Source: Cephalotus follicularis (taxonomy: Eukaryota; Streptophyta; Magnoliopsida; Oxalidales; Cephalotaceae). Taken from it: a stretch of DNA of 64,000 nucleotides. The notes beneath the pieces were generated by a model, which saw nothing but the letters and a program-made list of their open reading frames with translations, ran no database searches and was not told where the DNA came from. The DNA is taken from positions 124,001 through 188,000 of the forward strand of contig BDDD01001450.1 of assembly GCA_001972305.1 (NCBI GenBank). The letters are read 5' to 3'. Of the stretch, positions 1-10,692 are shown piece by piece (the stretch's first letter is position 1; every line of letters starts with the position of its first letter). The position numbers were made by a program, and so were the translations under genes.

Positions 1-555
1 GATCAGCTTCGTATTATGCATGGGATCTTGAGGAAGAATCAGCTATACTCAAAGTTTTCGAAGTGTGAGTTCTGGTTGGAACATGTGGCCGAGACCTACC
101 ACAGTGACAAAAGTAAGAAGCTTTGTGGGTTTGGCTGGTTATTATAGGCGGTTCGTGGAAGGCTTTTCCTCCATAGCCTTGCCACTGACTCAGCTTGTGA
201 GGAAAGGAGCTAAGTTTGTATGGAATGAAGAATGCGACGCAAGTTTTGAGAAATTGAAGAATGGTCTTGTGTCTGCACCGATTCTTCGTTTTCCGTATGG
301 GTTAGGAGGATACAAGATTTACAGTGATTCTTGCAAGAAGGGTTTGTGATGTGTTCTAATGCAGCATGGTCATGTGATAGCATATTCGAGACAGTTGAAG
401 CCTATGATCTGAACCTTTAAATAGCATATAAGAGTCTCAGGTACATATTCACACAGAAGGAGTTAAACATGTGTTAGAGGAGGTGGTTGGAACTTCTAAA
501 AGACTATGATCTGAATATTCAGTACCAACCTAGTAAAGCAAATGTGGTAGCTCAT
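1..555 (+). pseudogene. pol: Ty3/gypsy pol fragment (RT end and RNase H), cut by window edge
   Basis: The plus strand encodes the end of a gypsy reverse transcriptase and the RNase H domain: the [11 protein letters not shown] connection motif near 137-170, an RNase H start (IYSDSCKKGL) near 316-346, and [18 protein letters not shown] near 460-515. It is close to the pol of element A (27880-28590). It is broken by a deletion of about 70 bp near position 91, a stop after 346, a second deletion near 408, and a TAG near 476. A minus-strand LTR interrupts it at 556. The 5' part lies outside the window. It is non-functional. Confidence 0.9.
409..430 (+). other. Filler DNA at a deletion breakpoint
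   Basis: These 22 bases lie exactly where about 130 bp of RNase H code is missing, and they do not belong to the pol sequence. The same 22 bases occur at 1055-1076 inside the neighbouring LTR piece. It looks like a templated filler copied during break repair. The match is seen directly; the mechanism is inferred. Confidence 0.6.
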
Positions 556-2204
556 TGTAACACCCCCGAACAGCGGAAGTTGTTACGGTTTCCTAATCCA
601 AAACTGAACATAACGTATACATATAACAATGCTCGACTTTATTCCTTTTATCAAAATTTTAGCTTATATTTTATTCAAATGCGTGATGGTCTAAACATAA
701 CATATATATAACCTAAAACATAGTCTTGAACTTTATTCATAAACTGAAAACTTAAACATAAGTTAAAAATTCTTAAACATAAACATAAGCCAAATTCTTT
801 AACATAATCCTTAAGTTAAATACTGAAATAATAGGCCAAAAAGGTACTTATTGTTCATACACTAATCATAACAGAAACATAGCAAGATCACACTCCTAGA
901 TGATCCTCAGACATTGTGGACATCACTCATCACACGTTTCCCAGATGCTGTCCAAGAATACCTGTCGCATGGAAACAAAAACGCGGCTGAGCAAACCTCA
1001 GTACGGATATAGAATCATAAAACATAAAACGATACTTTAAATAATAGAAAATACCTGAACCTTTAAATAGCATATAATTCATGTATAATTTAACATTATT
1101 TCAGAAAACGAAGGAAAGTAGAAACATAAACAATTCTATCAATTCCAAAACCAATATTCGCATTTCAAAACGTTTGACAAATTTTCAATTCGATATCCGA
1201 AGGCAAAATCTGATTTTCAAGCAATATTCAAGTTTCAAATCATAATCCAAGTTTCAAACCCAAATCTAAAATTCAAAACAGTATCCGAAACAATATTCAA
1301 AATTTCTTTAACATTATCCAAGTTAAAGATTCCAAAACAAAAACTTATCTGATTCCATAATCTCATCATAGAGATCCAAAACAAATAACAGAGATTTATC
1401 CGATTCCAAAATCTCATTATAGCGATCCAAAGTACATTCACATATGCATAAGTGCACGGGGTTTGCAAGGCCCACATGCTCCGACTGAACGACGTGTACG
1501 GCACTACACAATCAATCCCCAATATCTAAATCCTTAAAATATCCTAGGATCGACCCATACACCTCTATCATACATAACGGATCCATAAATCCATCTAATG
1601 GGATTTATTCCAAGCATAGAGAGACGCCGTAGTCTAATCACACCGCTACCGATGTGTCATGTCCCTGTGTCAGGCCTACGACATGCCTATGGTACGCCCC
1701 ATAGGTGGGAAATATCTTTGTATATCCTTATTCAAAGTTAACATACTTCCTAATGTAAAAGTCATGTTCGTTTAACATACTTCGATAGTAGAAGTCATGT
1801 TCCTTATCAAAATCATTATACTTTCATAATCGGAAAATCATCTTATTTATTTTCAAAATAAAGAGACGATTGCATAATATTTCGTAAACATTTTTGAATC
1901 GAATTATAAAGCCAAGAACGAAGAATCTGTATATTATTCATAAAATAAAACTATCTTTTATTATCATAAAACCAATAGGAGGGTATCAAGGAACGAAAAA
2001 TCCGTACCTTAAGCGATCACAGAAATGACTTACGAATTGATCAACAAATTTCTAATTGTCCCTCGTAGCACAAAAATCTAAAAGATATAATGTCATACAC
2101 AGAAGGATTCAAAAACTACTTCCGAATATCAAAACAGAGTTTAAAACATATTCCGATTCATTAGAAGGACAAACGAATAACAAAACTTGAAACCATAATT
2201 TTAC
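556..2204 (-). repeat. Gypsy LTR, family 1, 3' part (minus strand)
   Basis: It begins on the plus strand with TGTAACACCCCCG, the reverse complement of the CGGGGGTGTTACA end of the element A LTR (17411-17423). Shared blocks run through the whole stretch: the reverse complement of the GCTGAGCAAACCTCAGTACG block near 985-1010, the GTACGGCACTACACA block near 1496-1510, the CATGCCTATGGTACGCCCCA block near 1682-1702, and the CCCTCGTAGCACAAAAATCT block near 2060-2080. It ends where another LTR begins at 2205. CTCAT at 551-555 would be its left target duplication; the partner was not found. No open gene. Confidence 0.8.
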
Positions 2205-3019
2205 TGTCGCACCCTGTTTCACAAACAACATATATAGCGGTGGCAATCAACATATAAATCTGGCTTATGCAATTTACCATAAAATTTAAAAATTTCCAAT
2301 GCCATTAACAACTTGTGGAAGCACTTAAATATAAGCCAAATTAAAATGTAACATGCATCCCATACCACATGCTACAACAATAAACATCATCAAAGTTAAC
2401 TACCCTCAAACGGAGCGTGAACAATATTCACCATTACGTCAATTCATTTATTACAATGATCCAACAACGTTTCTCAAAAGTAGAAATAACATAAAACTCC
2501 ACTTTGCTCCTCGGACCTCAACGGTAACAATCCTCTGCATCAACCTGAAATCAATCTGAATTTGTAGGGGGTTAGCCTTTGTCCCCACTCAGCTAAGTAT
2601 AAGAGTAATTCAGGGTCAAGGGTAATACATGTCATGTATGAATGCAAAATGATGCAGTACAGTGTGTACAACAGTAACTACATATATGCTCTATATATGC
2701 ATATCACAGCACAGGTGTAACCCGACCAGGCTACACCGACACAAACAACAGTGATGTCCGCAAAGGACCAATCACAACACAAGAAATCAACCAAGCCTCG
2801 GGTCCCTAAGGACCCAATAAATTCAATCCAGTCAATAAAGCCACAACGGACAACTCAGTCCAACGCTGTCAAACAGTCAACCAATCAGTCAGGCCACATA
2901 GGGAAACACTCCTATCAATCAGGCATGTCATATCAGACAATCAATACACTCAATGCAAACAATTGTGCCCGTTACTTTCACGACGATGAGTCACAATTCT
3001 TGGAACACAATACGATACA

Positions 3020-3220
3020 AGCACGACGGTAAGTACCAACACCACCCCGCTAACGGCAACACTCACAATACTAGCACGGCGACTAAGTACCAACATTACC
3101 CTGCTAGCGGCAACACTCAAACACAATCAATTCAATAACATCCACGTTACTAGCACGGCGGCTAAGTAACAACAGTTAGGAAACAGTAAACGATACTAGC
3201 ACAATGGCTAAGTACCAACA
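3020..3220. repeat. Degenerate tandem units within the LTR
   Basis: A unit of the form AGCACGGCGACTAAGTACCAAC followed by GCTAACGGCAAC-like sequence recurs near 3021, 3074, 3151 and 3198, at variable spacing of about 47-77 bp. It belongs to the family 2 LTR. No coding signal. Confidence 0.5.
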
Positions 3221-3400
3221 CTAGTCACAGTCACGATAACAGTACACTCACGGCAATAGCACAGTGCAATCACAGCACACACAATCCAGCTCAAGCAATT
3301 TATAAAATAATTACTTGATCAAAACATATCGTTCAATACGTTGCAATTCATTTCCAAAACATTTAGAAGTATAAATACTTACAACATATATATATTTGTC

Positions 3401-3420
3401 AATATATATATATATATATA
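3401..3420. repeat. (TA)n microsatellite
   Basis: About ten TA dinucleotides inside the LTR, next to ATATATATTT half-repeats near 3385 and 3520. Ordinary low-complexity sequence. Confidence 0.9.
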
Positions 3421-4146
3421 GCATTCCATTTCCCAAGTAAATTATGCTTCCTAAAATACTTACAACGATGCGCTTTCCTTCAATTCATTTCAAGTAATTT
3501 ATAGATACAAATACTTGCAACATATATATTTGTCAATATATATAACAATCCTTTTCAAAACAGTCAGCAAGTAATTCATATAAAATGAAGTACTTGCAAA
3601 AACATATTTATTCAAAATATGTAACAATCATTTAAAACCTCGTTTCAACCCCTTTCAAGTAATTTCATCATATCATAAAATACTTGAAAGCAATACATTT
3701 TTAAGAGGTAGAACAAGTCATTTGAACTACATTCAAATACGTGAAGATACTCATCTTCGTATAACAGTTTTTCAATCCCTTGAAACCATTTTCACAATCC
3801 TTTTGGAAAACATACTCTTCCTCATAGTAATGATTTTAATAAACCATTTACTCACTTCCAAAATGGTGTACATTTTTGGAAATAGTTGATTACTCAATCA
3901 ACAATTCCATTCGATCAAAACATTCCCAAGCAAATTATAAAACATAAAATACTTTAAAACAAACACATTTTCACAATGTCACAATTCTCGGTTCACAATG
4001 TTTTGCGTAAAGTAATGATTTATATAAATCATGTTTGCACTTCAAAAAGGGCTAAAACATTTCACAATCATCAATAACCAATTCACAATACAGTTCATCA
4101 CGGCACACGATGCACACATATGCTCATAATGCAACACAGTCCAAAA

Positions 4147-4668
4147 CAGTCAGCTATCTCTCACTGACAATTGACTGTTTTCCTTCAATTTTGGGTTGAC
4201 TCCCCCTGACAGTCGGCTATTTTCCTTAAATAGTCGGCTGTCCTCCATTGGCAGTCAGCTGTCCTTAAACAACAGTCAGCTGCCTCCCTTGGCAGTCAGC
4301 TGTCCTACCTCAACAGTCAACTACCCTCCTTGGTAGTCGGCTGGTCCATGAACAGTACACCTTCCTTCTTCGTCACTTTCCACATCATGCCACCTCAGTA
4401 AACCCGGGTTGAATGACACATGGACAATCGGCTGTTACCCCAAACAATTGGCTATACCACCCACAGTCGGCTGCCTTCCCTTGGCAGTCGGCTACTCAAA
4501 CAGTAGGAGGTATCCTTCATCACAAAGCATGAACAGTCGAATGGCTCCTTTGCACAGTCGGATATTTCCCATGAGCAGTCGGCTGTTCTCAATGAACAAT
4601 CTACTTGTAGCCTCGGGCAGTCGGCTATCCTCCATGGATAGTCGGCTGGCGCTGCGGGCAGTGCCCCA
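4147..4668. repeat. 21-bp-phased CAGTCGGCTG array (longest in the window)
   Basis: About 24 copies of a ten-base motif with consensus CAGTCGGCTG and variants CAGTCAGCTG, TAGTCGGCTG and CAATCGGCTG. Starts read by eye: 4147, 4168, 4193, 4210, 4231, 4252, 4273, 4293, 4314, 4334, 4353, then 4425, 4445, 4464, 4485, 4501, 4534, 4555, 4576, 4597, 4618, 4639 and 4659. Most steps are 20-21 bp while the intervening bases differ. It lies within the family 2 LTR, at about the place where the element C LTR has its own array. The role is unknown. Confidence 0.85.
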
Positions 4669-5193
4669 AAACAAAAGAAAATACACATGTTCAACCCACT
4701 TTAATCCACTCAAAACGCATAGCACTATCACCACAACACACATTCATGCTCATATCATAGTATGTTGCATGCATTTCATCCATGAACATTATTATGATTG
4801 AACTTAAATCATAATTACAACATCCCCTACCTTGAATTCCAAGTTAGGAATTGCAATCCACCTTTTTATGTCCCGGATCCGAGGCGTTCCATTCTCCCAG
4901 GCCCGTCCAGCAACTCCAACAAGTCTGCTTCTCCCACTGGTCCGAGCTTCCAAGTCCCCGGTTCAAAACAAAGCACTTAGGCTTAGTCACACACTCGCTT
5001 TCCTCTCCTTCTTCCTCACACTTTGTTTCTCTCAAGAAAACCAATTCAAAGAGGAGAAGAGATATGTTTTTATGGAGGAAAATCGCCCCTATCCACTTCT
5101 CTTCTCAACAACACTTCTCTCCAATCAACTATCCCCCAAAATCTTGGTATTTCAACTCGTTTTTGACAGACAGACCACATGGCAGTCGGCTAC

Positions 5194-5935
5194 TGTAATA
5201 CCCCGTTTGTTCGTGTGCATATTTTCGGATTTTTAATTTGTTTTGTTATTATGTGGGCCTATTTTGTGTTTTTGGGCTATACGATATCATTTTTTTTTGG
5301 GCTTTTGATATTCATTAGAATATGATTATGGGAAAAATAAAATTAATTGTTTTGTATTTTAAATTAGTTCTAAATAAGAATATGGCAAATGTGTTTAATT
5401 GGAAATAAAAACAAAGGTATTATGGCAAAATTGTTTAATTGGGAAATAAATCCCTTATTACAATTTTAAAACCTATTTGTTTTCTAACTCTCCTCTCCCT
5501 CTCCCGTAAGTCTCTCCCCTCTCTCTCACAAACTGATTTCTTTCCTCTTTTTCTCCCTATCAATCCTGAATTTATGCTCTCTTTCCTTATCATAACAGAT
5601 TTTGATTCTCTCATTCCTTATCATAACATAATTTGTCTCTATTTTCGGTTAAGTATGCTATATGCCCATTGCTTTTGCATCATTGTTTATCTCTCTCTCC
5701 TAGAGCCAAACATGCATGATTAGAACCTGTTTCTGTCTTCTTTGCTTCACTGAATCAAGTTTGTTCCTCTGTTATGATGGTTAGCATTTAGTTTTGGTTT
5801 TAATGTTATCCAATTCTATTTCATGTTGGTTGCTAGTGTGGTTTGTTTGATTCCTACAACTCTAAGTGCTATCATGGTTTCTGAACCTGTCAACATGCAT
5901 TAGGTAGATGTTATGTACTAGTTTTGATAAAAAAA
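5194..5935 (+). repeat. Gypsy LTR, family 1, 5' part (plus strand)
   Basis: It starts TGTAATACCCCGTTTGTTCG, close to the start of the element A LTR (14738, TGTAATAGCCTGTTTGTCCG). It shares the GGGCC/TTTTGGG-rich start and the C/T-rich CTCTCTCC tract near 5487-5560, which mirrors 14955-15060. The right end is not defined; it fades before the copia code at about 6010. GCTAC (5189-5193) is a candidate left target duplication. The open frame at 5439-5723 overlaps this pyrimidine-rich tract and is not supported as a gene. Confidence 0.65.
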
Positions 5936-6009
5936 AATAATGATAATTGATAGGAAATTGATCATATAGGCATATATGCAATGAAATTGAAATTTGTCTC
6001 TTTATAAAA

Positions 6010-6240
6010 TATGAACATGGTTATCCTATTGGCTTATGTCCTAGTGTGTCCTGGATAGGTTTTTGTACTTAATGGAGGAGCTGTGAGCTGGCATAGTTCA
6101 AAACAATGGACTATAGAAGATTCTACTACAGAAGCCGAGTACATAGCAGCCTCAGATGCCGCCAAGGAGGGTGTATGGATGCGCAAGTTCATTACTGAAT
6201 TCGGAGTTGTTCCTTCCATTAGCAGTCCAGTTGTAATATA
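6010..6240 (+). pseudogene. pol: Ty1/copia RNase H, first half
   Basis: The plus strand encodes the characteristic copia RNase H motif NGGAVSWHSSKQ followed by STTEAEYIAASDAAKE and WMRKFITEFGVV (about 6070-6225). A solo LTR interrupts the domain at 6241, and the frame resumes at 7871. The upstream copia genes (gag, integrase, RT) are absent, lost at the junction with the gypsy LTR. Non-functional. Confidence 0.9.
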
Positions 6241-7870
6241 TGATGGAATCGGATATACCGAATCCGGTGCCAAAATGGACTTAGGTGTTAAGGGTGTAGA
6301 ATAAAACTTTAAACATACAATCATGGCAGCGGAATAACACCCTATAAAACAAAACTAGTCCATAATGACACGTCCACAGATCACATGGATCACCACAGCA
6401 TCTACAAAATTGAATTGGTGTCACCATTGCAAACAATGGTGACACACAAGCATGGGAAGAAGAAGAGGGACCAAAGGTTATACCAGTGGGCGAAGGCTCC
6501 TTCTTTCTTTGCCGCTACAAGCTTGAGTAGATTCCCCTTGATGTTCTGTAAGCCTCAGGAACGGCAAGTGATACAACCAGCAATCACAAAGTGTATGAAC
6601 TCACACACTCTCTCACTTAGCTTAGAAAAGGAGTATTGATTATGAACAATGAAGTCAATAATCAATCCACCCTAGATAAGCCTTGCTTAGTGTATTTCAA
6701 CTGAAGGGAACACACAATCTGCAGAGAGATTTTGAGCTCTCAATTGCCCAGCAAAAATGACTCAACCCTATCTCTTCCATTTTCTGCAGAAATGCTTAAT
6801 ACCAGCCTCAATTTCTCTCTCCCAATCTCCCATTCACTTAGGATCATGGCCTTCACTCCCTGGGAGTCTGAAGACATGAATCCTACATTTCCATAACGTG
6901 TAAAATCAAGAGAAACTGGCTAAGGATGTGAGAGAAGTAGTGCCCATGAAGTGAGATCATGCACTGGTTGCACGTTCTACTCAAAGACGTCGACCCCTTC
7001 CAAAAGACGTCGACGCCTATGCAACGTGGCACTAAAGCACATCGATACTTTCTAAAAGACATCGACGTCTTTATAAGAGAAAAGCATCGACTTCTTTCTA
7101 AAAGACAACGATGCCTTTTGGCCAGTGAAGCATAAAGAGTCTAACTCTTTCAGTGCTTTCATGTATCCTTCAAATATTGGTTAAGTAAGATCAAACATAT
7201 GTGTTTCCACAAAATGTAAAATCCACGCAACCGATATTTGACACCAAGACTTAATATGTCTAACATATTAAAGATCTAATCATTATAAGGCAGGGACCCT
7301 TTAAAATCTCGGTCAAAATGAGAGGTGTTCTCAAATTACCGAAATACCCCTAGGGTTCGGTTTAGCCATTCTAAATAGTCCTCGACCATTTAAATGATCT
7401 AGGAATAATATCTAATATTATCCAGATGGAAAAAATTAATCTAATTAGTTTTCCCACACCTCAATAACCATAGATTTTCTAAGTCGTTGGCTCGCGTGTA
7501 CTATAATCCCTTGTCATACTTGGCCCCGATTGAGGTCTAGGGTAAGGATATGTGCCAACCCTAGTTAGTACCTCAATGGCTAAAATATCTGATCATTACT
7601 AGGACCTTTGGTAAACTCTCCGGAAATCTAATTTCCAGTCTACCTCAACCTTGGCCAAGGATTTCATAAGTCCAAAGTATATTATGTCGGGGCATCACTA
7701 GTATAAGTAGGTAATAATTAAACTACTTCAATTATGTGATAAAATACAAGTGATATAGCCATAACAAATTTAGCACGCATCATATATATATAAGAATAAG
7801 ATTGTTCCATACATGGTAAGATATAATATGAAAACCCATCTAATGGCTTGTCGGGTCACTATATCTAACA
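6241..7870 (-). mobile_element. Solo copia LTR inserted in reverse orientation
   Basis: A 1,630-bp minus-strand LTR flanked by a 5-bp target duplication ATATA (6236-6240 and 7871-7875). Its start (reverse complement of 7833-7870, TGTTAGATATAGTGACCCGA) matches the start of the 3' LTR at 8129. Shared blocks include 7285-7330 against 9185-9215 and 6390-6520 against 10075-10230. It therefore belongs to the same copia family as the element it disrupts. It is about 600 bp shorter than the plus-strand copy, mainly lacking the equivalent of ~8330-8825. No internal genes, so it is most likely an LTR-LTR recombination product. Confidence 0.9.
6988..7115. repeat. Phased GACGTCGACGCC-type array in the copia solo LTR
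   Basis: Six copies of a near-palindrome centred on (A/G)TCGA(C/T), often flanked by AAAGA and CTTT. Starts are near 6988, 7008, 7040, 7060, 7085 and 7106, with steps of 20, 32, 20, 25 and 21 bp. The same motif type occurs in the plus-strand copy (9468-9590). Confidence 0.75.
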
Positions 7871-8134
7871 ATATACTATGATAATAATGGGGCTATAGCA
7901 CAAGCCAAGGAACCATGGTCTCACCAGCGATCCAAACAAATCGAGCGGCGCTATCATTTTATCAAGGAGATTTTGTGTAGGGGAGATATTCAGCTTGAGA
8001 GTGTCTCCTCAGAGGAGAACACAACAGATCCACTAACCAAGGAAATGGACACCGAGGCTTTGGAGCATCATCATGGGATGATGGGTCAAGGCTATAAGAG
8101 TTCATTGCTTGAGGTTCAAATGGGATATTGTTAG
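7871..8134 (+). pseudogene. pol: Ty1/copia RNase H, second half, to pol stop
   Basis: It resumes the frame broken at 6240: a DNNGAIAQAKEP-like motif, then RSKQIERRYHFIKE, DIQLESVSSEENTTDPLTK, and a C-terminal tail ending MGYC. The TAG at 8132-8134 lies six bases inside the LTR. This is the usual end of copia pol. Removing the solo LTR and one ATATA copy would make this exon and 6010-6240 contiguous, which confirms the insertion reading. Confidence 0.9.
8111..8128 (+). promoter_or_regulatory. Copia polypurine tract
   Basis: The purine-rich stretch GAGGTTCAAATGGGATAT lies immediately before the LTR start TGTTAG at 8129. This is the position of the plus-strand priming site in copia elements. 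Confidence 0.7.
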
Positions 8135-10369
8135 ATAGGGTGACCCGACAAGCCATTGGATGGGCTTTTGTTATTAACCTATCTATGTATATATAAACAA
8201 TCTTTTTCCTGATATATGACACGAGCTAATTTCCTTATATTATTTATGGCAATATCACTTGTGTTTTATCACATAATTGAAGTAGTTTAATATTTCCCTA
8301 CTTACACTTTTGATTCCCTAACATAAGGTTGGATGCCAATCATGGAGGCAGTCAGATTGGCTACCTTATTCCTTATGTCGAATTAGTTCAAAGTCATTGG
8401 CTCACTTTGTGGGCATTAGTGAATCGGATAGACTTGCACGTATGTTGCCTGCTTTTGGAATTGGAGGATGGATTCTCTCACTACCATCTGTGTTAGGACA
8501 CTAGGGCAAATACGGGGTGCACGCTGGGAGTGTGTACACTAAACTTGACCCGCGCAGGAGACACTATTTGGATAGTCACTATTCTCGTGTCAGTAGTGAC
8601 TCCTACTTGTTGCGGTTATGTATAAGTGCCAGTCACTTGACCTTAGTGACTGCTCTATATTATATGGAGACGATTATACTTTGATCTCCACCTTGCCCAG
8701 TTCTTGAGCAGGACTAGCAATCGGGTGGTCATTGGGTATGATTGAATCTATAAGAATGTAAGAGAGTGCACAATAATAAATTTTCACACCTGAGCGAAGG
8801 TGAACGACTCTATCATGGTCTGATTATACCGTGGACTTATGAAATCCTTGGCAGGGGTTGAGGTGAACTGGAAATTAGATTTCTGGAGAGTCTACTAAAA
8901 GTCCTAGTGATGATCATATATTTTAGGCATTGAGGTATCAAAGACGTCAATCGGGGCTAAGTTTGATAAGGGATTATAGTACACGTGAACCGATAACATA
9001 GAAAGTCTCGTGTTACAGTGTTGTAAAATAAATTATGAGAAAATTTATTAGATTAGTTTTTCATATGGATAATATTAGATATTAGTGCGGGAGCATTTAA
9101 ATAAGTCTGGGACTATTTAGAATGGCTTAACTGAACCCTAAAGGTATTTTGGTAATTTAACAACACAACTGATTCCAACTAAGATTTTAAAGGGTCCCTG
9201 CCCGATAATGATTTCTTCATAAATTTGTTGGACATATTTAAGTCTTAGTGAAATTTATAAAATAAAATATCGGTTGGGTGGATCGTAAAAATTGTGATTA
9301 CACATTTGTTTGATCTTACTTAATCAATATTCGAGGGGATATGCAGCATCACTTGAATGGGCCTACTTATATGATGTAGTGGTTAACTTCTTGGAGAAGT
9401 AAATATGAGTCGCACAAGAATGAGGTGGACTCATTATTGACATATGAATATGCCAATCTAGTTTAAGCGTCGACGCTCTTGCAGAAAGAGTCGACGCAAA
9501 ACCATGCTTAAGCGTCAACACCCCTTGGAGTAAGCGTTGACGCTAAACAATGTTAAAGCATCGACGCCTTTGTTGTAAGCATCGATGCTTAGTCCGTATC
9601 TTTGGTGCCCTAACCGGACACATGAAAAACGCATGTTTTCTCTCTCCCACTCCCTGCGATTTTCCCTCATCTTGTTAATGGGGGCACGTTTCAATCATGG
9701 GCACATTTTCCTTAGAGGAAGGGCTATGATCTAAGTGCACGAGTGGGTGGATTTGTGTGCACATACGGAGGGGATGGTGGGCATATGTACAGGTCGGGGT
9801 TTTTTTTGCTAGCCTGGTGTGTGTAAGTCGCAAGATAGAGAACACGCAACTGGGCAAAAAGTTCGCTGCTTATCCCCTCTCTGATTTCTTCCCCCCAGTT
9901 TGAGGCTAACCTTGGGTGGATTGCTATTGACATCACTTGTCAATCCCAATTTTCTCTTTTTGAGCATATTGAGAGAGAGAGAACAAAACATAAACTGTTT
10001 TAAGGGCACAAGTTGCAGACACCTTTTGGAGCTTGGTGACTTGGAGGAACTCAAAGTTTCAGAGGAAATCTTCTCAAGCTTGAAGGGGCAAAGACGAAGG
10101 AGCCACCACTTTGTGGTATGTTCTCCTTGTCTCTCTCTAACTTGCCATGATAGTGTATCACTTTTGCATGAATAGGTGATGCCAATTCAACTATGCTTAT
10201 GTTGCGGTGATCCTTGTGAGTTGTTCTTGCAGAATTGGACATGTATGTTGGTGTTAGAAGCTTTTTTTTCTGTTGCATATTAGGTAAAAAGATTTTGTTT
10301 GCACTTTTAACAACCTTTGGACCAAATTCGGCTAACGGGAATGTTCTACCATTCCCAGCAATTCCAACA
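8129..10369 (+). repeat. Copia 3' LTR (plus strand)
   Basis: It starts TGTTAGATAGGGTGACCCGA next to the polypurine tract and ends near CAATTCCAACA at 10369, giving about 2.24 kb. The start is certain. The end rests on similarity to the end of the solo LTR (its outer bases TGATGGAATC at 6241, reverse complement GATTCCATCA). It contains the phased array 9468-9590. Small frames around 9675-10278 are not recognisable proteins. Confidence 0.8.
9468..9590. repeat. Phased GCGTCGACGC array in the copia 3' LTR
   Basis: Six copies of the AAGCGTCGACGC-type motif, with variants such as GCATCGATGC. Starts are near 9468, 9489, 9513, 9535, 9559 and 9580, with steps of 21, 24, 22, 24 and 21 bp. It matches the arrays in the unrelated gypsy and Athila LTRs. 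Confidence 0.8.
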
Positions 10370-10692
10370 TCCCTACGTATGATTTAGGATCACGAACAGA
10401 CCTCGGAAAGTACTTTCTAATAGTGCAAAATTTTATTCAAGAGGAATATTACATATTAGTTCACTTTAATATATTTGCATCGATAATAATTCTGTTTTCA
10501 TCATGGGTTAGAGAGAGATGCTCCTAATTCTCTATAACTTTAGCCAAACCCCAACTTTTGAACTTTCCTGCGTAACTTAGCTACCACCACCACCTTTACC
10601 TCACAGCCCAGCCACCTCCACCGTCTACATCCAACACCCTCTTCACCACTCATTTGACACCTTTTTGAACGCCTTTATACCTAATTGTAGCC
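10370..10692. other. Spacer between copia LTR and LINE ORF1
   Basis: AT-rich, with no recognisable gene, LTR end or array. It may be target DNA or the 5' untranslated region of the LINE. It ends in a CCACC-rich stretch (about 10580-10650). I see nothing else in it. Confidence 0.5.

Larger units (their letters stand above)
2205..5193 (-). repeat. Gypsy LTR, family 2, nearly complete (minus strand)
   Basis: It begins with TGTCGCACCCTGTTT, matching the reverse-complemented end of the element C LTR (39655). Further similarity includes the ATGCATCCCATACCACATGC stretch near 2352 and the GAATTCCAAGTTAGGAATTG stretch near 4836, which mirrors the plus-strand LTRs of M and J. The interior holds AT-rich sequence, degenerate tandem units and a long 21-bp-phased array (4147-4668). 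Its LTR start is missing because a plus-strand LTR begins at 5194. Modest open frames here (for example 4409-4801 and 4832-5236) have no recognisable protein and are treated as chance. Confidence 0.7.

Noticed and set aside
4147..4668. CRISPR-like array of regularly spaced short repeats
   Set aside because: The repeat is ten bases with ~11-base spacers, lies in a plant LTR, recurs in several retrotransposon families and has no cas genes. It does not fit CRISPR dimensions.
4409..4801. 130-codon open frame as a host gene
   Set aside because: It runs through the phased motif array. Its serine/arginine-rich translation comes from the repeated CAGTCGGCT unit, and no protein family is recognised.
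6083..6304. 73-codon frame taken as one copia gene end
   Set aside because: The frame runs past the solo LTR junction at 6241; its last ~20 residues are LTR sequence. The true RNase H continues at 7871.
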